Positions 8,653 to 18,103 of a DNA stretch of 64,000 nt are shown piece after piece; the stretch's first letter is position 1; each line of letters starts with the position of its first letter. Source of the DNA: Rhodopseudomonas palustris (lineage in GTDB: Bacteria; Pseudomonadota; Alphaproteobacteria; Rhizobiales; Xanthobacteraceae); NCBI RefSeq assembly GCF_003591005.1, contig NZ_QYYD01000023.1, positions 23,057-87,056 on the forward strand, written 5' to 3'. The notes beneath the pieces were generated by a model. That model was not told the origin of the DNA. It did not search any database and saw nothing but the letters and a program-made list of their open reading frames with translations. Made by a program: the position numbers and the translations under genes.

Positions 8653-9390
8653 TCATCGAAATCTTCTCCCCGTCCTCAAGGTGCGGGCCCATCCTAACCG
8701 ACCGAGCTGTTCGGCACGCCGAGCGGCTGTTTCGAAATCATAGGCGACTGCCCGCAAATCGACCCGCCAGAAACCGCCCTCGCCCAACGCCGCGATGAGG
8801 TAGCGTGAACGCGGCCCCTGCGGATCTGGGAGATCGGGAACAATCGGATCGTCATCGTAGGCGGGGAGGCCAACGCTGCCAGGATTGGCGATGATCCGGC
8901 CATCGGGTAACTCCACGCATCGCGCAGCGTGGCTATGGCCGCAAAATGCCAGGCGGTGATGGGTCGCATGACGGCTGATGTCGGTCTCGCTGGCCTTCAG
9001 CATCGCGCCCGGCCGCCCGGTATGCAGCCAATAGTCAGCATCGCTAGTCGGGGCGCCATGGCAGAAAAGCACACTGGGAATCGGCTCCATCCGGGCCGGT
9101 AGGCCGGCTAGCCAATTGCGATGGCGGCCCTCGATCCGAGCAGCAGCGAAGCCATCGGACGAATCGACGTCGGCCGCGCCGACCGACAGCATTTGCCGTT
9201 CGTGATTTCCCGCCAAGGTCGGCCAGCCCAACGCGAGCAATAGATCGGCGGTCTCCGAAGGCCAAAGCGGTCCCGAAAGGCAATCGTCCAGATTGTAGAT
9301 CTGATCGACACGGGCCGCCGCGATGTCCTTGATCACGGCTTCCAGAGCGGGGAGATTGCCGTGGATGTCCGACAACACGGCGATCCGCAT
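8653..9390 (-). CDS. Metallophosphoesterase (calcineurin-like, YfcE/MJ0936 type)
   Basis: A 245-residue two-metal phosphoesterase. Metal motifs: SDIHGN (residues 7-12), NLDDC (about 33-37), GNHE (about 60-63) and GHSH (about 162-165). In most relatives the second motif is GD; here it reads DD, keeping the metal-binding Asp but losing the Gly. Small soluble members act as phosphodiesterases or phosphatases. It starts 7 bases after the AEC transporter stop and is the last gene of the pyruvate kinase-TSUP-AEC row. Its substrate is unknown. Confidence 0.85.
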   Translation of the reverse strand: MRIAVLSDIHGNLPALEAVIKDIAAARVDQIYNLDDCLSGPLWPSETADLLLALGWPTLAGNHERQMLSVGAADVDSSDGFAAARIEGRHRNWLAGLPARMEPIPSVLFCHGAPTSDADYWLHTGRPGAMLKASETDISRHATHHRLAFCGHSHAARCVELPDGRIIANPGSVGLPAYDDDPIVPDLPDPQGPRSRYLIAALGEGGFWRVDLRAVAYDFETAARRAEQLGRLGWARTLRTGRRFR

Positions 9391-9397
9391 CGAGAGC

Positions 9398-10318
9398 TTA
9401 CTGCCAACTCAAGGCGACCAGAACGGCGGGCATTGTCACCGCTGCGAGCGCTGTCTGCACACTGATGATGCCTGCAGCAATACGATGATCGCCTCCGAGC
9501 AGCCTCGCCATGATGTAGGCCGATGGCGTGCACGGCAAGGCGTTGAAAAGAACGATCGCATTCAGAGAAACACCCCTAAGCCCGAGTGCAACGCCGATGA
9601 TATAGGTGGCAAACGGGACTAATCCTAGTTTGACAATCGTCGATTGAAGGACCGCCCCGTGAGAGAGACGAGGGGCCGCCATATCAAGCCCTGCACCGAC
9701 CGCGAGCAGGCCAAGGGGCAGTGAGGCGGTGCCCAGAATCGTGAGAGTCGACGCCAGCGCTTGAGGAAGCTTGAGCCCGAGAAGCTGTGTCGCGGCACCT
9801 GCCAGGACCGACACGATGACAGGATTGGTGACGATCGTTTTGAGCAGCTTGCGTGGATCGATCGGGCCTTCGTTTCCATATAGCGCCAACACCACGATCG
9901 AGCCGACATTGAGGACGGGAATCATGATTGCGATTGCAACCGCCGTCACCATCATTCCATCGTCGCCGTAAAGCGCCGTCGCCGCTGCGAGACCGACGTA
10001 AGTATTCGGACGAAGAGCGCCTTGTAGAACAGACGAGAAGATCGGCCCTGACTGCGGCCGGAACAAGCGCCATCCGTAGAGCAATGCGCCGCCTATCGCC
10101 ACGGCGCCCAACAGCGTGACGGCGACGGCCTGCAGTGAAAGGCTTGAGAAATTTGCCGTCGCTATCTGCCTGAACATCAGCGCCGGAAACAGGTAGAAGT
10201 AATTGAGCCTCTCGCAAGGCAGCCAAAATTCTTCGGCAATCATGCGTCGATGTCGTAACACAAAGCCCAGCACGATGATGGCGAAGATCGGCGCGAGTGC
10301 GACGGTTATTTCGATCAT
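9398..10318 (-). CDS. AEC (auxin efflux carrier) family transporter
   Basis: An inner-membrane carrier of 306 residues with about ten hydrophobic segments in two halves. The start at ATG 10318 (MIEITVALAPIFAIIVLGFV) is preceded by GAGAGAG; the longer in-frame extension upstream is arginine- and serine-rich shadow sequence. LRPNTYVGLAAATALYG and the C-terminal ALPCTPSAYIMARLLGGD are typical AEC helices. Bacterial members move mono- or dicarboxylates such as malate or malonate. It lies 10 bases after the TSUP gene and 7 before the phosphoesterase, in a region of lower GC than the flanks. Confidence 0.85.
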   Translation of the reverse strand: MIEITVALAPIFAIIVLGFVLRHRRMIAEEFWLPCERLNYFYLFPALMFRQIATANFSSLSLQAVAVTLLGAVAIGGALLYGWRLFRPQSGPIFSSVLQGALRPNTYVGLAAATALYGDDGMMVTAVAIAIMIPVLNVGSIVVLALYGNEGPIDPRKLLKTIVTNPVIVSVLAGAATQLLGLKLPQALASTLTILGTASLPLGLLAVGAGLDMAAPRLSHGAVLQSTIVKLGLVPFATYIIGVALGLRGVSLNAIVLFNALPCTPSAYIMARLLGGDHRIAAGIISVQTALAAVTMPAVLVALSWQ

Positions 10319-10328
10319 GACTCTCTCG

Positions 10329-11063
10329 TTAAAGGCTGGCTTTGACGAGCACGGCGACGCCATAAATCGCGATGAACCCGGTGATCGCCTTGTCGTAAGC
10401 CTTCCCGGAAGCACGCGGGAAAATGATCCGCCCAACGAGGCAATACGCGATGGTGGCAATGACCGCAGACATTGAGCCATGCGCCCCGAGGGCGTCGGGT
10501 TTAAGGAGTGCGATCGTCGCGATCTGCACGACACCGAACGCCAAATAATAGGTAGCGATCGTGCCCCTGATTTCCGGCTTCTCCCTATGCACGGCTGCCG
10601 CATAAACAGATAGCAGCGCACCCCCCATGTTCGTGAACCCGTGGAGAACGCCCATTGCTACAAGGTATGGCTTCTCCGCATATACGATAAGCCGCGCCAG
10701 ACGCTTTTGCAGGGCCGCGTTGACGCGAATGGCCGAAACCAGAAGCATCGTTGCGCCGATGACGAGGTCGATCTTGGCATGCAGGTCGAAGACGAGCACG
10801 ACTGCCAGCCCGGCCACTAACGGCACCAGGCAGACAAGAAGGCGCCCCTGCGCCAAAGACGCGCGCGCCTGATCGAAACTCCCGACGACCTGAATCGTCG
10901 AGATCGCCAGCGAGGCCGGCAGAAGCCAGCCAAGAGCAATCGGGAAAGGCAGCCCCAAGAGAAGAAGCGTCGGTGTCCCGAAGACCAGAAGGCCCATTCC
11001 GAACACGGACTGAATGACAGAGAACGCGAAGATAACGCCGATAATGGCAACAGTCTGGTCCAT
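10329..11063 (-). CDS. TSUP family (TauE/SafE) membrane exporter
   Basis: A 244-residue membrane protein with a strong GGAGG ribosome site 9 bases before ATG 11063. Its duplicated hydrophobic halves carry SVFGMGLLVFGTPTLLLLGL near the N-terminus and GVLHGFTNMGGALLSVYAAA near residue 140, which match the two TSUP family motifs. Known members export sulfite, sulfoacetate or other organic anions. It sits between the pyruvate kinase-like and AEC genes, all reading the same way, so both carriers probably serve the same organic-acid or sulfonate metabolism. Confidence 0.85.
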   Translation of the reverse strand: MDQTVAIIGVIFAFSVIQSVFGMGLLVFGTPTLLLLGLPFPIALGWLLPASLAISTIQVVGSFDQARASLAQGRLLVCLVPLVAGLAVVLVFDLHAKIDLVIGATMLLVSAIRVNAALQKRLARLIVYAEKPYLVAMGVLHGFTNMGGALLSVYAAAVHREKPEIRGTIATYYLAFGVVQIATIALLKPDALGAHGSMSAVIATIAYCLVGRIIFPRASGKAYDKAITGFIAIYGVAVLVKASL

Positions 11064-11100
11064 CTAATCTTACCTCCGAGATCAATAGCTGTCCGAAGGG

Positions 11101-12519
11101 CTAAGCCGTTGCCAGCCAGCGTTCACCATTTTCGACGTCATGCCCGATCGTGCCGACCCGAAACGTCTGAAAGCTGTTTAGATATTGTCGATCATCACCA
11201 AGGTTGGCGCTAACGACCAACACCACGTCATCGTCGGCAAGGATTGCGCGTTGCCGCAACTCATTCAGCGTCTCGATGGATGAACTATCTTGCCAACCGA
11301 GCCGAGGGACGTGGACACCCTGAACGCCCGGCACCAAATTCAGGCTGCGGGCAACGAGTTGATCGGAATGTGCCGCGATGATCGGCTGTTCCACAAGCGC
11401 CGCAGCGACGAGGCCGGCTGCATAACCGCTACGGGACAGCACAACGATCTTGTTGACAGGGAGCGTCGTCGCGAGAGAACGGATCGCACGCGCAATCTCG
11501 TTCGAAGGTTGGTCTTTGAGGCCGTTGCCGGTGATATGCCCTTGAGCGACAAGCGAGATACTTTTCAGCCGCGCCACGGCCTCGATCGGATAACGACCGA
11601 TCGCGGTTTCTCCAGACAGCATCAGCAGGCTGGCACCATCGATCACTGCATTGGTGATGTCGCCGATTTCTGCCTTGGTTGGATAGGGATTGTCGATCAT
11701 GGTATGCAGAAGCTCGGTGGCGACGATGACCGGCTTGCCGTACGTCCTGCCCACGCCGATGATCAGCTTCTGAAGTAGAGAGACCTGATCGACATCGGTT
11801 TCCACCGAAAGATCGCCCCTATCGATCATGATCACATCGGCTGCGCCGATAACATCGTCCAAGTGATCCAGCCCGCCCTGGTTCTCGACCTTCGCGACAA
11901 TTCGAGGCGTGATGCCACCGATCAGGTCGCGGATCGCCTCGACGTGCAAGGCGCTCTCAACGAAGCTGATGCCGACATAGTCGACGCCGTTATCCTTCGC
12001 AAACCGAACCATGTTGCGATCATGGTCTGTTACCAGTTCGCGGCCCAACACGACCTCCGGAACATTGATGCCTTTCCGGCTTCGCAGCGTTCCGTCGCCC
12101 GTCGCACGCACATGGATGTCGCGCCCTTCGATGTGAGTCACAATAAACGACAGCGTGCCGTCATCCGCATAGAGTCTGACGCCCGATCGAAGCTGTTCGT
12201 GCAGACCATCGAAATTCACCGGCACTTTCAGCGAGCCGTCATGGCTCGTGTCGGTCGTCAAGATGATGGTTTCGCCCGCCTTGAAATTCGGCTCGTGGGC
12301 GAGCTGAATAGTTCGGATCTTGCGCCCTGGAATGTCCAGCAGGATCGGCACGTCGGGGACAGCCGTTCGAAGAAGCTCGATCGTCTGTCGGTGCCACTCC
12401 ATATTGTTATGCGAGCCGTTGAGCCGCGCGACGGTCATGCCCGCTGCACGCAAAGCGACAAGAATTCCAGCCTGAGCCGAAACCGGCCCGATAGTAGCGA
12501 TAATACCGATTGCACTCAT
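11101..12519 (-). CDS. Divergent pyruvate kinase
   Basis: A protein of 472 residues, the usual length for pyruvate kinase, with all three domains. The start is the ATG at 12519. Catalytic residues seem kept: R32, N34 and S36 in ARLNGSHNN, the LLDIPGRKIRT segment (62-70 region), Lys and Glu in AKVENQGG, Asp in DRGDL, and Thr in ATELL. Several near-invariant neighbours differ (NFSHG to NGSHNN, GPKIRT to GRKIRT, VARGDLGVE to IDRGDLSVE, ATQMLESM to ATELLHTM). It heads an operon with two organic-anion carriers and a phosphoesterase. It probably converts PEP and ADP, or an analogue such as a phospho-enol sulfonate or phosphonate; the substrate is uncertain. Confidence 0.82.
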   Translation of the reverse strand: MSAIGIIATIGPVSAQAGILVALRAAGMTVARLNGSHNNMEWHRQTIELLRTAVPDVPILLDIPGRKIRTIQLAHEPNFKAGETIILTTDTSHDGSLKVPVNFDGLHEQLRSGVRLYADDGTLSFIVTHIEGRDIHVRATGDGTLRSRKGINVPEVVLGRELVTDHDRNMVRFAKDNGVDYVGISFVESALHVEAIRDLIGGITPRIVAKVENQGGLDHLDDVIGAADVIMIDRGDLSVETDVDQVSLLQKLIIGVGRTYGKPVIVATELLHTMIDNPYPTKAEIGDITNAVIDGASLLMLSGETAIGRYPIEAVARLKSISLVAQGHITGNGLKDQPSNEIARAIRSLATTLPVNKIVVLSRSGYAAGLVAAALVEQPIIAAHSDQLVARSLNLVPGVQGVHVPRLGWQDSSSIETLNELRQRAILADDDVVLVVSANLGDDRQYLNSFQTFRVGTIGHDVENGERWLATA

Positions 12520-12959
12520 AACAGCGCCCAAATTGATTTATGACAGATTGATGACAGGCGTCCTGCGATGAGTCTATCCGGCTAGAGGAAATAAGAATTC
12601 CGAATCGGGAGATAGCCATCTGCCGAGAATGAATGCTGCACGAGCACGGTCAATTGCGCATGGATTATCTGCGCTGCGACGGCACTCGTGACGAAGCTCG
12701 ACGAATCTTCAGACGCTGCGACTCGAAAATCATGTCGATTACAAAGTGCTGCCGCGCTGGCGCGCCGCCGACGACGATTGAAACTAAGCAGAATAATACC
12801 GACATCGCGCGAAACGCGAGCTAATCCAACGCAAGCAGGACGGCCACCACATCCAGCCGCGCTTGAAGACGGCCCGCCCCTCGACGACACCGACCGCAGT
12901 TCCGTAAGGTGATCAAGCCGTCGCGAAAGCCGCAGGCCTCAAAGCAAGACCTCTCCCCG
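12520..12959. other. Gene-poor spacer of ~440 bases
   Basis: Short open frames on both strands here have arginine/serine-rich composition and no ribosome site or recognisable motif. The stretch has mixed base composition, moderately AT-rich near 12590-12800, and would hold the promoter of the pyruvate kinase row. No gene is seen. Confidence 0.6.
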
Positions 12960-13040
12960 TCATTGCGAGCGCAGCGAAGCAATCCAGCACCCCCGTGCAC
13001 TGGGCTGGATTGCCTCGTCGCTGCGCTCCTCGCAATGACG
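12960..13040. repeat. Long inverted repeat (dispersed REP/BIME-like element)
   Basis: The left arm runs from GTCATTGCGAGCGCAGCG to CAATCCAG (12960-12988). The right arm, CTGGATTGCCTCGTCGCTGC to GCAATGAC (13006-13040), is its reverse complement with small insertions. The repeat lies just downstream of the MBL-hydrolase gene and could act as a bidirectional terminator or mRNA-stabilising hairpin. I know this CATTGCGAGCGCAGCGAAGC motif as very common in Rhodopseudomonas and Bradyrhizobium genomes. Confidence 0.85.
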
Positions 13041-13061
13041 AGACCACTGAACGGCGCCTTA

Positions 13062-14072
13062 CTACTTCGTTCCCAACAGCGTCGTGTAGCTCGCCGGGAT
13101 CCAGGCAAAGCGCTCGCCGGAGGGCACGATGTGGCCGATGCCGGGGAACGCGATGTGGGCCGCGGCAATCCACGTGCCGCTGGTGGCGGCATCGGCGAAC
13201 ATCGCGGTGCGCTGGGCTTCGGCGGCGAACGGGTCGCTGTCGTAAGTCAGCGTGATCGCCGGATTGCGAAACTGGATCGGCGCGACGTGAACGAGATCGC
13301 CCCATACCAACAGGCGTTGGCCGTTGCTGCTGACTTCGTAAGAGGTGTGGCCCGGCGTGTGACCGCTCGTCGGGATCGCGCGGATGCCCGGCGAGAGTTG
13401 CTCGCCGTCCTTGAACGGCTTCAGCCGCCCCGACTCCTGATACGGCTTCAGCGAGGCGCGGTCGCCTTCGAACATCGATTTCAGGAATGCCGGCGCCTTG
13501 CCTTCGCTGGCCGGATCGAGCCAGTAATCGACGTCCTTCTGATTGACACGGACGATTGCGTTGGCGAACGCCGCCTTGCCGTTCGGCGCGATGCCGCCGA
13601 CGTGGTCGGCATGCAGATGCGTCAGATAGATCTCGTCGACCTGCTCGGGCTGATAGCCGGCCGCGCGCAGATTGGCGATCAGATGGCCGCAGCAATCGCC
13701 GTAGAGACTGCCGGCGCCACTGTCGATCAGCACCAGCCTGTCGCCGGTGTTGATTAGAAACGCGTTGATGGCGCCTTCGAGCGGGATCGACAGCCGTTCG
13801 GCGGCGAGCAGCGCCTCGGCCTCGCCGGGATGCGCCTCGGACAGTTGCACCGCGCGCCGCTTGCCGTCGGCCTCCGTTTCGTTGCGCAGCATCACCTTGC
13901 CGACCGGAAACGTGTGGGTGCCGTCGAGCAGCGCGGTGATCTCGAACTGCCCGAGCATCATCCGATAGTAACCGGGCGCCTGGGTGCGGACCTGCGGCGC
14001 GGCGGCCGCGGCTATGCCGACGCCAAGTATCGACAATAACAGCGCCACCAAGATCGTTCTGATCGCTTTCAT
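13062..14072 (-). CDS. Exported metallo-beta-lactamase-fold hydrolase
   Basis: A 336-residue hydrolase with a signal peptide (MKAIRTILVALLLSILGVGI then AAAAAPQ) and so probably periplasmic. Zinc motifs: HLHADHVGG (about residues 154-162), SGHTPGH (about 237-243), WGDLVHVAP and the late H in AAHIAFPG. GGGAG-like AGGGAGAT precedes the ATG. Family members open lactones or cleave thio- or phosphoesters. It is 24 bases upstream of nothing co-directional but directly follows the cytochrome c/molybdenum hydroxylase genes on the same strand, so it may process the acid or lactone product of that enzyme. Confidence 0.82.
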   Translation of the reverse strand: MKAIRTILVALLLSILGVGIAAAAAPQVRTQAPGYYRMMLGQFEITALLDGTHTFPVGKVMLRNETEADGKRRAVQLSEAHPGEAEALLAAERLSIPLEGAINAFLINTGDRLVLIDSGAGSLYGDCCGHLIANLRAAGYQPEQVDEIYLTHLHADHVGGIAPNGKAAFANAIVRVNQKDVDYWLDPASEGKAPAFLKSMFEGDRASLKPYQESGRLKPFKDGEQLSPGIRAIPTSGHTPGHTSYEVSSNGQRLLVWGDLVHVAPIQFRNPAITLTYDSDPFAAEAQRTAMFADAATSGTWIAAAHIAFPGIGHIVPSGERFAWIPASYTTLLGTK

Positions 14073-14096
14073 CGAGTATCTCCCTGCGCCACGCAG

Positions 14097-15386
14097 TTAG
14101 TTTCGCGCCGCCTTGACATCCTGCGGCTTCACGCGGCCCGGTTTTCCGCCGAAATGGCCGATCACGTAGTTGGCGACCGCGGCGATCTCGTCGTCGGAGT
14201 AAGCCGCCGCGAAGGCCGGCATCGCGCCGGTCGGCGAGCTGACGGCGACGCCTTGCAGCACCGTGCGGATGACGTTGGCGCCCTCGACGTCGTTGACGCT
14301 GCGAGCGCCGCGCAGCGAGGCGTTGCCGGTCTGGCGGCCCGAGCCGTCCCAGCCGTGACAGCTGGCGCAGGCCGAGGCAAAGATGCGCCGGCCGGTCGGA
14401 TTGGCGCCGCTCTCAGCAGCGGGCAGCCACGGCGCCGCGCTCGCCAGCGTCGTCGGGTTGGGATTGATCGGCGGCGACAGTGCCGAGCGCTGTGGCGGCA
14501 CGGTCTTCAGATACGCGGTGATCGCCGCGATGTCGTCGCGCGGCAGCCGGCCGAGGCTGAACTTGATCGCCTCCGCCATGCCGCCGGAAGCGCCGCCATG
14601 GCCCGGTGCGTGGCCGGTCGCGAGATACGCGCTGATCTCGGCGTCGGACCAGCGGCCGATCCCGGTCTCGGGGTCGGGCGTGATGTTGTAGGCCTTGTAG
14701 CCGTCGACCACCGCGCCGGCGAACTTCTCGCTGCGCTTCATCGCGAACATGACGTTGCGCGGCGTATGGCACTCGCCGCAATGCGCCAGCGCTTCGACGA
14801 GGTAAGCGCCCTTGTTCCATTGCGCATCGCGCTGCGGTGACGGCCGCCACGGCTGCGCCGGCATGAACAGCAGCTTCCAGGCGCGCAGCACGAAGCGCTG
14901 ATTGAACGGGAAGCTCAGCGTGTTGACCGGCTGCTGCGTCGCGACCGGCCGCAGCGTCGCGAGGTGAGCGCGGATCGCCAACACGTCGTCGGTGGAAAGC
15001 AGCGCGTAGGACGTATAGGGCAGCGCCGGATACAGATCCTCGCCTCCGCGGCCGATGCCCTGATGCAGCGCGCGGACGAATTCGGCGTCTGACCATTGGC
15101 CGATGCCGGTGGTGGCGTCGGGCGTGATGTTGGTCGAGTAGATCGTGCCGAACGGCAGCTTGAAGGCACGGCCGCCGGCGAACGGCTTGCCGCCGGGCGC
15201 GGTGTGGCAGCTTTCACAATCTGCCGCCGTCGTGAGATACGCGCCGCGCGCAATCAGCGCCGCACCGGCGGGCTGATTGGGCGAGGCTTGAACCTGCGTC
15301 AGCTTCGCCGGCCAGAAGAAGAACCAGCCAGCCAGCACGGCCGCCACAACGATGAGACCAGTAGTGATGGTGAGGATGCGCGTCAC
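14097..15386 (-). CDS. Triheme cytochrome c subunit of a periplasmic dehydrogenase
   Basis: A membrane-anchored protein of 429 residues with one N-terminal apolar helix and three heme sites: CESCH (57-61), CGECH (203-207) and CASCH (340-344). This layout is that of the AdhB-like cytochrome subunits that take electrons from periplasmic alcohol or aldehyde dehydrogenases to the respiratory chain. It starts with GTG overlapping the stop of the IorB-like gene (GTGA), so it is the electron-transfer partner of the IorAB-type molybdenum hydroxylase. Confidence 0.92.
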   Translation of the reverse strand: MTRILTITTGLIVVAAVLAGWFFFWPAKLTQVQASPNQPAGAALIARGAYLTTAADCESCHTAPGGKPFAGGRAFKLPFGTIYSTNITPDATTGIGQWSDAEFVRALHQGIGRGGEDLYPALPYTSYALLSTDDVLAIRAHLATLRPVATQQPVNTLSFPFNQRFVLRAWKLLFMPAQPWRPSPQRDAQWNKGAYLVEALAHCGECHTPRNVMFAMKRSEKFAGAVVDGYKAYNITPDPETGIGRWSDAEISAYLATGHAPGHGGASGGMAEAIKFSLGRLPRDDIAAITAYLKTVPPQRSALSPPINPNPTTLASAAPWLPAAESGANPTGRRIFASACASCHGWDGSGRQTGNASLRGARSVNDVEGANVIRTVLQGVAVSSPTGAMPAFAAAYSDDEIAAVANYVIGHFGGKPGRVKPQDVKAARN

Positions 15387-17557
15387 GATGCGTTCCGGGC
15401 CATAAGCGCCGTCGTGTCGATCGGCAGCCGCCGCAGCCGCACGCCGGTGGCGGCGAAAATCGCGTTGGCGAGCGCCGGCGCGGCTGACACGGTGCCGACC
15501 TCGCCAAGCCCGCCGGGCGGCTCGCGGCTATCAACCAGATGCACTTCGACCGAGGGCGTCTCGTTGATGCGGAGCTGACGATAGTCGTTGAAATTGCTCT
15601 CCTGCACGCGGCCGTTGGCGAAGGTGATGCCGTTGAACAGCGCCGCCGACAGCCCGAACAACACGCCGCCCTCGATCTGGGCGCGGACGATGTCCGGATT
15701 GATCAGGACGCCGCAATCGACCGCAGCGACGGCCTTGCGCAGCGTTACTTCGCCCGAGGCCGCCACCGCGACTTCGATCACCAGCGCTGCGAAGCTCCCG
15801 AAGTTCTGATGCAGCGACACGCCGCGGCCGATCCGGCCGCCCAGCGGCGCGCCCCACTTCGCTTTCTCGATTGCGACATCGAGCACATGCCGGGCGCGAA
15901 CGTTGTCGGCCGGCAGCAGCGCGCGGCGATAATCGACCGGATCGCGGCCGGCGCTATGCGCCAGCTCATCGACGAAACTCTCGAGCACGAACACATTGTG
16001 GGTCGGCCCGACGCCGCGCCACCAGTTCAGCCGGATCGGCGGATCGTGCCGGACCCAGTCGACCCGTATGTTCGGGAACGCGTAGGGGCTGTCCCAGGAG
16101 CCGTCGACGGCGTCCTTGTCGAGCTTGCCCTGCGGCCAGCCGTTGTCGTCGAAATCCTTGCGCACGGTGCCGGAGGTGGTCCGATGCGTCCAGGCGATCG
16201 GCAGGCCGTTCTCATCGAGACCGGCGCTGAAGCGGTCGTAGTAAGACGGCCGGAAGCGGTCGTGCTGGATGTCCTGCTCGCGCGTCCAGATCACTTTGAG
16301 CGGATAGGGTACCTGCTTGGCGAAGCGTACTGCCTGCTCAATGGTGTCGGCCTGCAGCCGTCGTCCGAAGCCGCCGCCGATCAGCTGATTGTGGACCGCG
16401 ACCTTCTCGACCGGCAGGCCGGTGATCTGCGCCGCATGGCGCTGCGCCACCGCCGGTGTCTGCGTGCCGACCCAGATGTCGCAACCGTCCGGCCGCACAT
16501 GCACCGTGGTGTTGATCGGCTCCATCGTAGCATGGGCGAGAAACGGCATCTCGTAGTCGGCATCGACGCGGCGCCTGGCTCGCGCGAACGCCGCATCGAC
16601 ATCGCCATGCTTCAGCGCCTCGATCGGCGCGACGCTCGCTGACGCCGCCTTGGCGTCCTGCCGCATGCTGTCCGACGACAGGCTGGCATTGGCGCCAAAG
16701 TCCCAATCGAGATCCAGCGCATCGCAGCCAGTCTTGGCGGCCCAGTAATGCTCGCCGACCACCGCGACTGCGTCGTCGACGCGTAGCACCTCGATCACAC
16801 CCGGCAATTGCCGCGCCTTGGTATCGTCCACTGCGCGCAGCGTGCCGCCGGCGACCGGGCAGATCGCCAGCACCGCCGTCTTCATGCCGGGCACGTCGAT
16901 GTCGATGCCGTAGACCGCGCTGCCGTCGACCTTGCTGGGCGTATCGATCCGCTTCAGGCTCTTGCCGATCAGTTTGTAGTCGGCCGGCGCTTTCAGCCGC
17001 GGCTGCGTCGGGATCGGCAGTGCCGCGGCTTCCGCCGCGACCTCCGCATAGGGCAGCGACCGGCCACTCGGCGTGTGCGTGATGGTGCCGTCGCGGGTGA
17101 CGCAATCAGTCGCATCGACCCGCCAGCGCTGCGCGGCCGCGGTGACCAGCATCTGGCGCGCCGCAGCGCCAGCCTCGCGCAGCGGCGCCCAGAAGCCGCG
17201 GATTGAGGTCGAGCCGCCGGTGAGCTGCGCCTTGAACAGCGGCTGCGCGTACAGCGCGACATCCGGCGGCGCCGCCACCGCGGTGATCTGGTCGAGCCGG
17301 ACGTCGAGCTCTTCGGCGAGCAGCGCCGCCTCGGCGGTGTAGATGCCCTGCCCCATCTCGACGCTCGGCATCACCAGCGAGATCTCGCCGCCCGGCGCGA
17401 TGCGGACGAAGCCGCCGAGCTGCGCCGGCGATGGCACAGCGGCCGGCTCGAGCGGCACGGCGTGCGCCTTGTCGGGCCGCACGAAGGCAATCACCAGCGC
17501 GCCGGCGAGAAACGCGCGGCGCGACGGCCCACGGGGATTGTTCTGAGACGCGTTCAT
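15383..17557 (-). CDS. Molybdopterin-binding subunit, IorB-like aldehyde/isoquinoline oxidoreductase, Tat-exported
   Basis: A 724-residue large subunit of the xanthine-dehydrogenase family. A twin-arginine signal ([12 protein letters not shown], about residues 11-22) sends it, probably with its bound FeS partner, to the periplasm. [11 protein letters not shown] and the C-terminal [19 protein letters not shown] hold the molybdenum-pocket residues; the Glu in GEVG is the catalytic base. FAD is absent, as expected for the IorAB type, in which cytochrome c takes the electrons. It overlaps both neighbours by 4 bases. Likely substrates are aldehydes or N-heterocycles. Confidence 0.92.
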   Translation of the reverse strand: MNASQNNPRGPSRRAFLAGALVIAFVRPDKAHAVPLEPAAVPSPAQLGGFVRIAPGGEISLVMPSVEMGQGIYTAEAALLAEELDVRLDQITAVAAPPDVALYAQPLFKAQLTGGSTSIRGFWAPLREAGAAARQMLVTAAAQRWRVDATDCVTRDGTITHTPSGRSLPYAEVAAEAAALPIPTQPRLKAPADYKLIGKSLKRIDTPSKVDGSAVYGIDIDVPGMKTAVLAICPVAGGTLRAVDDTKARQLPGVIEVLRVDDAVAVVGEHYWAAKTGCDALDLDWDFGANASLSSDSMRQDAKAASASVAPIEALKHGDVDAAFARARRRVDADYEMPFLAHATMEPINTTVHVRPDGCDIWVGTQTPAVAQRHAAQITGLPVEKVAVHNQLIGGGFGRRLQADTIEQAVRFAKQVPYPLKVIWTREQDIQHDRFRPSYYDRFSAGLDENGLPIAWTHRTTSGTVRKDFDDNGWPQGKLDKDAVDGSWDSPYAFPNIRVDWVRHDPPIRLNWWRGVGPTHNVFVLESFVDELAHSAGRDPVDYRRALLPADNVRARHVLDVAIEKAKWGAPLGGRIGRGVSLHQNFGSFAALVIEVAVAASGEVTLRKAVAAVDCGVLINPDIVRAQIEGGVLFGLSAALFNGITFANGRVQESNFNDYRQLRINETPSVEVHLVDSREPPGGLGEVGTVSAAPALANAIFAATGVRLRRLPIDTTALMARNAS

Positions 17558-18003
17558 GTCGCCGCCGCCTTGATGGCGGCGCGGATCCGCACATAGGTGG
17601 CGCAGCGGCAGATGTTACCGGCCATCGCCGCATCGATCGTGGCGTCGTCCGGTTTGGCTTCACGGCCGAGCAGCGCCACCGCGCTCATGATCTGGCCGGA
17701 TTGGCAGTAGCCGCATTGCACGACTTCGAGATCGAGCCAGGCCTGCCGCACCTTGCGGCCGGCCTCGGTGTCGCCGACGCCTTCGATCGTGGTGATGGCG
17801 CGGCCGCCGACGCTGCCGACCGGCAGTACGCAGGACCGCACCGGCTGCTGATCGAGATGCACCGTGCAGGCGCCGCATTGCGCGATGCCGCAGCCGAACT
17901 TGGTGCCGCGCAGCTTGATCCGATCGCGCAGCACCCACAATAGCGGCATGTCGTCCGGCGCATCCACCGCATAGTCGCGGCCGTTGACTTTGAGTGCCAG
18001 CAT
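17554..18003 (-). CDS. [2Fe-2S] subunit, IorA-like
   Basis: A 149-residue small subunit with two iron-sulfur domains. The plant-type cluster motif is [12 protein letters not shown] (about residues 39-50, with the fourth Cys in RSCVLPV). The helical-domain cluster is CGYCQSGQ (about 97-104) plus NICRCATY (about 130-137). It passes electrons from the molybdenum centre in the IorB-like subunit to the triheme cytochrome encoded two genes on. The first gene of the operon; the stop overlaps the IorB start (ATGA). Confidence 0.93.
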   Translation of the reverse strand: MLALKVNGRDYAVDAPDDMPLLWVLRDRIKLRGTKFGCGIAQCGACTVHLDQQPVRSCVLPVGSVGGRAITTIEGVGDTEAGRKVRQAWLDLEVVQCGYCQSGQIMSAVALLGREAKPDDATIDAAMAGNICRCATYVRIRAAIKAAAT

Positions 18004-18103
18004 CGTGTTCCCGTCCAGCTCACAGCGTGAGTATCAGCCGGTGCCGCGGCGGCCTCTTGTCGATTTGCGTCGCGGGTTGGACGAGTCGATCACCGGATAC
18101 GCA

